Assembly: GCA_937902565.1 (NCBI GenBank)
Contig: CALFMX010000311.1
Coordinates: 1-19,619, forward strand
DNA: 19,619 nucleotides
Source of the DNA: an uncultured Spirochaetales bacterium
Lineage (GTDB): Bacteria; Spirochaetota; Spirochaetia; Sphaerochaetales; Sphaerochaetaceae
Direction of reading: 5' to 3'
Part shown: positions 15,648-19,619 of the stretch, piece by piece
Numbering within the stretch: the first letter of the stretch is position 1
Layout of the letters: each line of letters starts with the position of its first letter
Position numbers and translations under genes: made by a program
The notes under the pieces: generated by a model
Seen by the model: the letters and a program-made list of their open reading frames with translations, nothing else
The model's database searches: none
Told to the model about the DNA's origin: nothing

Positions 15648-17032
15648 ACGACCTCCTTACGGGCAGCCTTGTCCAGCATGCTCCGGCTTATCTCATTCGC
15701 CTTGGCGGCGAGTTCATCCTCATCGAACCCGATCAAGATCCCATCATGGACAACGAGCTTGCCGTTGATGATGGTGTGGGTGGTGTTGTGGTTCGTCCCA
15801 CAGAAGATCAGGCTGGCCACCGGATCGCTCTGTGCCCCGGCGTACGGAATGGTGGAAACATCCCACACCGCCAGGTCAGCGGCCCACCCCTTCTCGAGGC
15901 GACCGACCGAAGCAAAGTTGAGCGCTTTCGCCCCACCCTCGGTTGCCATGGTGAACGCCTCGGTGGCGGTCAGGCCGCCGGACCCATACTTGATGCGCTG
16001 CAGCAGGAGCGCCTGGCGCACCTCGGCAAGCATGTCGGAGCTGTCGTTAGAGGCCGAACCATCGACGGCGAGGGACACATTGATCCCCATGTCGATCATC
16101 TCGCGTACCCGGCAGATGCCGCTGGCGAGGCGCATGTTCGATGAGGGGCAGTGGGCGATGTGGCTGCCCGTCTCCTTGAGGAGGGCGAGCTCGTCGTCGT
16201 TGAAGTGGATGCCGTGGGCGTACCAGACGTCGCTGCCGATGAGCTCACACGCCTCCATCAGGGCGACGGGGCGCATGCCATACATCTCGATGCAGAAGTC
16301 GTTCTCATCGGCGGTCTCGCAGAGGTGGGTGTGAAGCCGCACCCCGTGTTTGCGCGCAAGGCGCGCGGTATCGCGCATCAACTCCTTGGTGACGCTGAAT
16401 GGGCTGCAGGGCGCCAGCGCAATCTTGTGCATCGCATCGGGGGCAGGGTCATGGTACTCCTTGATGACCCGCTCGCTGTCGGCGAGGATCTCATCATCGG
16501 TCTGCACGACGCTGTCAGGGGGGAGCCCTCCATCCTTCTTGGAGAGGCTCATCGAACCCCTGGTGGGGGAGAAACGCATGCCGATGGTATCGGCAGCCTT
16601 GAATTGCAATCCCATCAGATCCCCGGAAAAGGAGCGGGGATAGAGGTAGTGGTGGTCGGTGGTAAGGGTACAGCCGGTCTTTGCCAGCTCTGCCATCGCA
16701 AGAAGCGACGAGTAGTAGACCGCCTCCTCATCGATGTACTTCCACACATCGTAGAGGAAGGTGAGCCAATCGAAGAGCTTCGCGTTCTGGACGGCCGGGT
16801 GGTTGCGTGTCAGTGTCTGATAGAAGTGGTGGTGAGTGTTGACCAGGCCGGGTAGCACCACATGGTGGGAGCAGTCCAGCACCTGGGCACCGGCAGGGAC
16901 GGAGAGCGATCCGGTAGGACCAATCGCACTGACCTTGCTGTCGACGACCAAGAGGTCGACTCCACTCAACTGCGGTTTGTCAAACGACGTCTGGAGACAG
17001 TAGATATTTTTCAAAAGAAGCGAGGAACTCAT
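15644..17032 (-). CDS. 8-oxoguanine deaminase-like amidohydrolase
   Basis: This 462-residue amidohydrolase belongs to the 8-oxoguanine deaminase branch, long annotated as hydroxydechloroatrazine ethylaminohydrolase. The family reaction converts 8-oxoguanine to urate and ammonia. Metal motif HxH is at H67/H69 (NTHHHFYQTLTR); then come RFSPTRGSMSLSKKDGGLPP, the signature of this branch, LAPCSPFSV, RLHTHLCETADE, WYAHGIHF, HCPSSNMRLASG and the catalytic Asp in VDGSASND. I chose ATG 17032, where the family N-terminus MSSSLLLKN begins and AAGGAG (17048-17043) lies ten bases ahead. The frame stays open to an ATG at 17098, but those residues overlap the structured leader and look non-coding. Its stop overlaps ygfM (ATGA). 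In E. coli this slot before ygfM holds ssnA. Confidence 0.9.
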   Translation of the reverse strand: MSSSLLLKNIYCLQTSFDKPQLSGVDLLVVDSKVSAIGPTGSLSVPAGAQVLDCSHHVVLPGLVNTHHHFYQTLTRNHPAVQNAKLFDWLTFLYDVWKYIDEEAVYYSSLLAMAELAKTGCTLTTDHHYLYPRSFSGDLMGLQFKAADTIGMRFSPTRGSMSLSKKDGGLPPDSVVQTDDEILADSERVIKEYHDPAPDAMHKIALAPCSPFSVTKELMRDTARLARKHGVRLHTHLCETADENDFCIEMYGMRPVALMEACELIGSDVWYAHGIHFNDDELALLKETGSHIAHCPSSNMRLASGICRVREMIDMGINVSLAVDGSASNDSSDMLAEVRQALLLQRIKYGSGGLTATEAFTMATEGGAKALNFASVGRLEKGWAADLAVWDVSTIPYAGAQSDPVASLIFCGTNHNTTHTIINGKLVVHDGILIGFDEDELAAKANEISRSMLDKAARKEVV

Positions 17033-17218
17033 GCCTTCGGATCTCCTTATATGCACAAGGGTCGGCCTCAGGATTCCCATAAGCCGGTCTTGCACCAAGT
17101 CGGCTTCGGCATGCGGCTAGTTCCGCAAGGAAGGAGCAGGTGGCGAGGGGACCGCCTGCGACCTTGGTTCTTCCATCCAACCCGCCTTCCAGAGCCCCCC
17201 TAGGAGGCAGGTTCTGTT
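17033..17218 (-). ncRNA. Structured 5' leader of the deaminase-ygfM-xdhD operon, riboswitch candidate of unknown class
   Basis: If transcription starts about seven bases after the -10 at 17230-17225, the mRNA has a leader of roughly 186 nt rich in stems. Reading along the RNA: a nine-pair stem AACCUGCCU/AGGCGGGUU (17213-17205 with 17187-17179); a hairpin GCAGG..CCUGC with an inner GG/CC (17159-17136); a hairpin GCGG/CCGC (17126-17113); and a helix ACCAAG/CUUGGU (17168-17163 with 17099-17094) that encloses both hairpins as a junction. That helix competes with a strong local hairpin AAGCCG/CGGCUU plus CUUG/CAAG (17106-17081). CUCCUU (17136-17131) is a perfect complement of the Shine-Dalgarno AAGGAG (17048-17043), and CGACC near the end can pair back to GGUCG. 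This looks like a translational switch. A Moco-type riboswitch is reasonable given the Mo enzyme, but I cannot match its consensus with confidence. Confidence 0.4.
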
Positions 17219-17263
17219 CAGCCCATTATCCATTTAAATGAACAACGGTACGCTATTCGTTCA
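17216..17263. repeat. GTTCA/TGAAC half-site cluster around the operon promoter
   Basis: Three copies of the same pentamer surround the -10: GTTCA at 17216-17220, TGAAC at 17239-17243 and GTTCA at 17259-17263. The first two face each other, and the second and third face away. They could be operator half-sites, but pentamers are short and chance is possible. Confidence 0.25.
17225..17230 (-). promoter_or_regulatory. -10 element of the deaminase-ygfM-xdhD operon
   Basis: GATAAT on the reverse strand is preceded by TTTAAATG. The position 16-18 bases upstream has no TTGACA-like hexamer (GCGTAC), so the promoter may need an activator. Confidence 0.4.
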
Positions 17264-17267
17264 ATGA

Positions 17268-17290
17268 GCCACAGGGCAAAGCCCCGTGGC
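17268..17290 (-). terminator. Ten-pair hairpin between ygeY and the next promoter
   Basis: On the reverse strand GCCACGGGGC and GCCCTGTGGC pair fully (one G-U) around a TTT loop. It lies 45 bases after the ygeY stop and just before the promoter of the next operon. No T-run follows, so it may stabilise a 3' end rather than terminate by itself. Confidence 0.45.
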
Positions 17291-17307
17291 CCAAGTATAC
17301 CATACCC

Positions 17308-17328
17308 ACTGGTGTCAGCGACACCGAT
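17308..17328 (-). terminator. Stem-loop directly after ygeY
   Basis: GGTGTC/GACACC with a three-base loop forms a six-pair core. The stem extends by a G-U pair and, past one mismatch, by CCA/TGG. It starts seven bases after the ygeY stop. It lacks a T-run. Together with the hairpin at 17268-17290 it probably marks the end of the ygeY transcript. Confidence 0.4.
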
Positions 17329-17334
17329 GGCCCG

Positions 17335-18552
17335 TTATTTCTCCAACGAATAGGGCAGCATTGCATAGAAGGCTGCACAAATCTCCAGATCGTCGATCCG
17401 GTTGATCTCGTTGGGTGCGTGGGCCTGGGCCTCATCGCCAGGGCCGAAGCCGATGGCAGGGATCTTATGGCGGCCGGTGGTCGCCACGAGATTGGTCGAG
17501 AAGGTCCACTTGTCAACGACAGGCTTCTTGCCGAAGAGCGCCTCGTGGCCCTTGATACCAGCCTGCACCAGGTGGTGGCTCTCATCGATCTTCCAGGTGG
17601 GGAAGTAGAGCTCCTGCGAGTACTCCTTCTTCGTCCAGCCGATCTTCTCGTAGTCGGGCATCTCGACGATGATCGAATCGGGATCATCACCGGTAGCCTT
17701 GCTGATGTACTCGCGTACCTGGCCCATGGCCAGCTCGGCATCCTCACCCCAGGTGAGGCGACGGTCGAGGTAGAGCATCGCGTAGTCGGCCACCGCACAC
17801 TGGCTCGGTCCCTTGACATCCATCTGGCTGACGGTGATGGTTCCCTTGCCGAGGAACTTGTCGTCATCGGGAAGCAGGTCCTTGTTCAGCTGCTCGATCG
17901 CGAGGGCGGCCTTCGCTGCCTTGTAGGCTGCACTGATGCCACGCTCGGGGGCACTGCCATGCGACGAGATGCCACGCAGGATCACGCGGATCTCCATCCG
18001 GCCGCGGTGACCGCGGTAGAGCTGGCAACTGGTGGGCTCGGTGGAGACGATCAGGTCGGGCTTGAGGTTCTCCTCTTCGATGAGGTACTTCCAGCACATG
18101 CCGTCGCAGTCCTCTTCCATGACGGTGAAGGTGAAGAACACGGTGTACTCTCCACCATAGCCAAGGTCCTTGAGGATCCGGCCAGCGGTGATCATCGAGG
18201 CTGCCCCACCCTTCTGGTCACTGGCGCCACGACCCCAGACCTTGCCGTCCTTGATATCGCCACAGAAGGGATCAAACTCCCAGTTGGCGAGGTTTCCTAC
18301 CTCGACGGTGTCGATGTGTCCATCGATGGCAAGCTGCTTGGGGCCATTGCCTATGCGGGCGACGACTGAGCCGAGCCCGTCGATGCGGATCTCGTCAAAC
18401 CCCGCTTCCTCGCAAAGCGTGACGATCAGGCGACATACATCCTCCTCCTGGGAGCTGTAACTCTTGACCTTCACCAGCTTGGAGAGGTTCTCTGCCGTGT
18501 AGTCACGATACTCAGCGGCTTTCTGTCTGATCTGTTCTGCAATTTTTTTCAT
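17335..18552 (-). CDS. ygeY: YgeY-type M20-family metallohydrolase
   Basis: This 405-residue cytoplasmic hydrolase is of the M20/ArgE/DapE family, YgeY branch, expected to cleave an amide or N-acyl bond with two Zn ions. Metal and catalytic residues are in place: DGHIDTV (H79, D81), GASDQKGG (D112), MEEDCDG (catalytic Glu 146 and ligand Glu 147), STEPT (E172) and, near the C-terminus, QAHAPNE. Stretches RGHRGRMEIR, SSHGSAPERG, RRLTWGE and VDKWTFSTN are shared with E. coli YgeY. ATG 18552 is chosen because AAGGGG lies eight bases upstream; an in-frame upstream ATG would reach into the end of the preceding ORF. The gap to that ORF is 32 bases and holds a perfect 15-bp palindrome. The natural substrate is not known; neighbours suggest a purine-derived carbamoyl or amino compound. 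Confidence 0.92.
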   Translation of the reverse strand: MKKIAEQIRQKAAEYRDYTAENLSKLVKVKSYSSQEEDVCRLIVTLCEEAGFDEIRIDGLGSVVARIGNGPKQLAIDGHIDTVEVGNLANWEFDPFCGDIKDGKVWGRGASDQKGGAASMITAGRILKDLGYGGEYTVFFTFTVMEEDCDGMCWKYLIEEENLKPDLIVSTEPTSCQLYRGHRGRMEIRVILRGISSHGSAPERGISAAYKAAKAALAIEQLNKDLLPDDDKFLGKGTITVSQMDVKGPSQCAVADYAMLYLDRRLTWGEDAELAMGQVREYISKATGDDPDSIIVEMPDYEKIGWTKKEYSQELYFPTWKIDESHHLVQAGIKGHEALFGKKPVVDKWTFSTNLVATTGRHKIPAIGFGPGDEAQAHAPNEINRIDDLEICAAFYAMLPYSLEK

Positions 18553-18562
18553 GCAAATCCCC

Positions 18563-18577
18563 TTATCATTATGATAA
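18563..18577. repeat. Perfect 15-bp palindrome before ygeY
   Basis: TTATCAT-T-ATGATAA is a perfect inverted repeat in the 32-bp gap between the SsnA-like ORF and ygeY, 11 bases upstream of the ygeY start codon. The AT-only arms make a weak RNA hairpin, so a DNA-binding site is the better guess. Confidence 0.4.
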
Positions 18578-19385
18578 TCGCCCCCTAGGGTGCGATTTTG
18601 TCCACTCGCTCCCACACCTTCTTGGCAACCTTGGCCGCCTCGGCGTAGATAGCATCAACATCAAGGTGGGCGATTTTCCGCCCCTCCATCACCAATTTCC
18701 CATCGACCATCACGCTCTCGACGCAGTTCGAGCTCATCCCCCACACGAAGTGGCTCGCAGCATTGGCAGGGACGATCGGTGTCGGCGCGTGGTAGTCGCA
18801 AACGACCAGATCGGCCTTGTACCCCTCACTCACCTGTCCGAATTTTCCATCAAAGTACCGCTCCACGAGCATGTTGCCGCGGCTCAGGGCAGCGACATAG
18901 TCGCTCGGCCACCACGACCCGCCCTGGTCCTTGTGCTTGAAGAAGGCGAGCTTGAGCTCCTCGAACATGTTGCCCCCACAGCCGTCGGTACCGATGACCA
19001 GGTTCTTGACCTCCTGGATGTGACGGGCGTAGCCGACGTTGTTGTTCATGTTGCTGCGCCCATTGTGGGCGAAGAAGCACCCGTAGGAGTTGAGCTTCTC
19101 GATCTCATGGCTGTTCAGATGGAGGCCATGCACCAACAGCGCATTGTCGGTGAGCAGGCCGAACTGCTCAAGCCGGTCGACGATATCCGTGTTGTAGTGG
19201 TGGTGGCTGTGCACCACATCGTACTTGTCCTCGGCAACGTGCAGGTGGATCCCGCAGCCGGTCTCCCTGACCGCCTCGCCCATCATGGCAAGGGCCTCGT
19301 CAGGGAGCGTGAAGGGCGCGTGCCCCCCGATCATCCCCTTGACCAGGTGTTGCTTCCGGGCCGCCTTGGCAAAGCGGATGTTCTC

Positions 19386-19541
19386 CGCCACGCCGCGCTC
19401 CACCTTGAAGCCGTTCTTCTCGAGGATACCCGCGAGGTACTCGCTGGTCTTCACCTCCTGGAACCCCGGTTCGGCGAACGAGTAGATCTCGTCCACCATG
19501 ACTTGGATCTGCTTGCGCTGCGCCTCGACGGCGGCGGCGAC
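19386..19541 (-). pseudogene. M20-peptidase N-terminal fragment inside the chimeric ORF
   Basis: About 52 residues include VEAQRKQIQVMVDEIYSFAE, then PGFQEVKTSEYLAGILEKNG and FKVERGVA. This is the start of AbgB/YxeP-like M20 amidohydrolases, where YAEPGFQE and FxVERGVAG are typical. It differs from the N-terminus of the ygeY gene downstream, so it is not a partial copy of it. The family text breaks off at GVA, exactly where SsnA-like GVAENIRF begins. Confidence 0.7.
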
Positions 19542-19619
19542 TTCCTGCTTGAGGGCGGGGATGAGGGCGACACTTTCCCGGTTGGGAACGGCCACCCGCA
19601 AAATTTCGCACCCTGCCTG
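19542..19619 (-). pseudogene. ispG: IspG (GcpE)-like fragment at the right edge
   Basis: The last 26 codons of the open frame read QAGCEILRVAVPNRESVALI followed by PALKQE. This resembles the conserved IspG block (LxxAGCDIVRVAVPxxEAAEAL..IKKQ), normally 40-70 residues into 4-hydroxy-3-methylbut-2-enyl diphosphate synthase. A full IspG would continue with a VPLVADIHFDY-type strand; here the text changes to an M20-peptidase start. The fragment is short, so the call is moderate. Confidence 0.55.

Larger units (their letters stand above)
18585..19619 (-). pseudogene. ssnA: Chimeric ORF: IspG-like fragment + M20 peptidase N-terminus + SsnA C-terminal domain
   Basis: One reading frame, open to the window edge, joins pieces of three families. 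From about 19394 to its stop at 18585 it is SsnA, a chlorohydrolase/aminohydrolase-type protein of the ygfK-ssnA-ygfM-xdhD cluster. Markers are GHAPFTLPDEAL, HLHVAEDKYDV, VHGLHL, NGRSNMNNNVGY, TDGCGGNMFEELK and EGYKADLVVCDYHAPTP. About 268 residues match the last 60 percent of the 442-residue E. coli protein. The first roughly 175 residues, which would carry the HxH metal motif, are missing. In their place is an M20-peptidase N-terminus and, before it, an IspG-like stretch. With no HxH pair and no complete fold, an active enzyme is unlikely. No ATG with a ribosome site is visible; the first in-frame start-like codon is TTG 19601. A deletion, recombination scar or assembly chimera are all possible. 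Confidence 0.8.

Noticed and set aside
17033..17098. A 22-residue N-terminal extension of the 8-oxoguanine deaminase from ATG 17098
   Set aside because: It lies in the structured leader, has no ribosome site before ATG 17098, and the family N-terminus fits ATG 17032 with AAGGAG upstream.
17033..17220. tRNA-Sec, SRP RNA, tmRNA or cobalamin riboswitch
   Set aside because: The T-loop, SRP GGAAGG tetraloop core, tmRNA ends and full B12 box are all absent; an ACCTGCC match alone is not enough.
1..19619. CRISPR arrays, insertion sequences, prophage genes
   Set aside because: No spaced repeat series, transposase motif or phage-type gene was found; the only sign of rearrangement is the chimeric ORF at the right edge.

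Overview
The window is about 19.6 kb of GC-rich bacterial DNA. A putative outer-membrane beta-barrel protein, a periplasmic binding protein and strong Shine-Dalgarno sites point to an anaerobic bacterium with an outer membrane. A spirochaete-type genome is a guess from overall gene flavour, not something the sequence proves. Most intergenic gaps are very short, several genes are joined by ATGA stop/start overlaps, and two convergent gene pairs overlap at their 3' ends.

Left part (1-8.3 kb): a truncated proA (minus strand) diverges from a three-gene FecCD/BtuCD-type ABC importer (binding protein, permease, ATPase). The ATPase gene overlaps tail to tail with adenine deaminase (minus strand). 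That gene diverges across an AT-rich 254-bp promoter region from an AzgA/PbuG-type NCS2 purine permease, which ends in a strong intrinsic terminator. A nucleotide-sugar epimerase of the UDP-glucuronate 4-epimerase type follows.

Middle (8.3-10.6 kb): a small predicted outer-membrane protein (minus strand) and a translationally coupled pair on the plus strand, a YhiN/HI0933-type flavoprotein and a VOC-fold protein. A long stem-loop closes this section.

Right part (10.6-19.6 kb, all minus strand) is a purine/selenium-molybdenum-hydroxylase accessory cluster like the E. coli ygeW-ygeY / ygfK-ssnA-ygfM-xdhD region. In transcription order it holds: a chimeric ORF ending in the C-terminal 60 percent of SsnA; a ygeY M20-family hydrolase; an 8-oxoguanine deaminase-like amidohydrolase, ygfM-like FAD subunit and xdhD-like molybdenum subunit, coupled by ATGA overlaps; and ygeW (knotted carbamoyltransferase) behind its own near-consensus promoter. 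Together with adenine deaminase and the purine permease this looks like a purine salvage and catabolism region: import, deamination to hypoxanthine or urate-level products, Mo-dependent oxidation or reduction, and carbamoyl/ureido chemistry.

Most notable: (1) the ORF at the right edge fuses, in one frame, an IspG-like fragment, an M20-peptidase N-terminus and the SsnA C-terminus; (2) a roughly 186-nt GC-rich leader before the deaminase-ygfM-xdhD operon can form competing stems and carries a perfect anti-Shine-Dalgarno hexamer, so it is a riboswitch candidate I cannot assign to a known class; (3) the XdhD-like subunit keeps a ferredoxin-like fold region but has lost all eight Fe-S cysteines.
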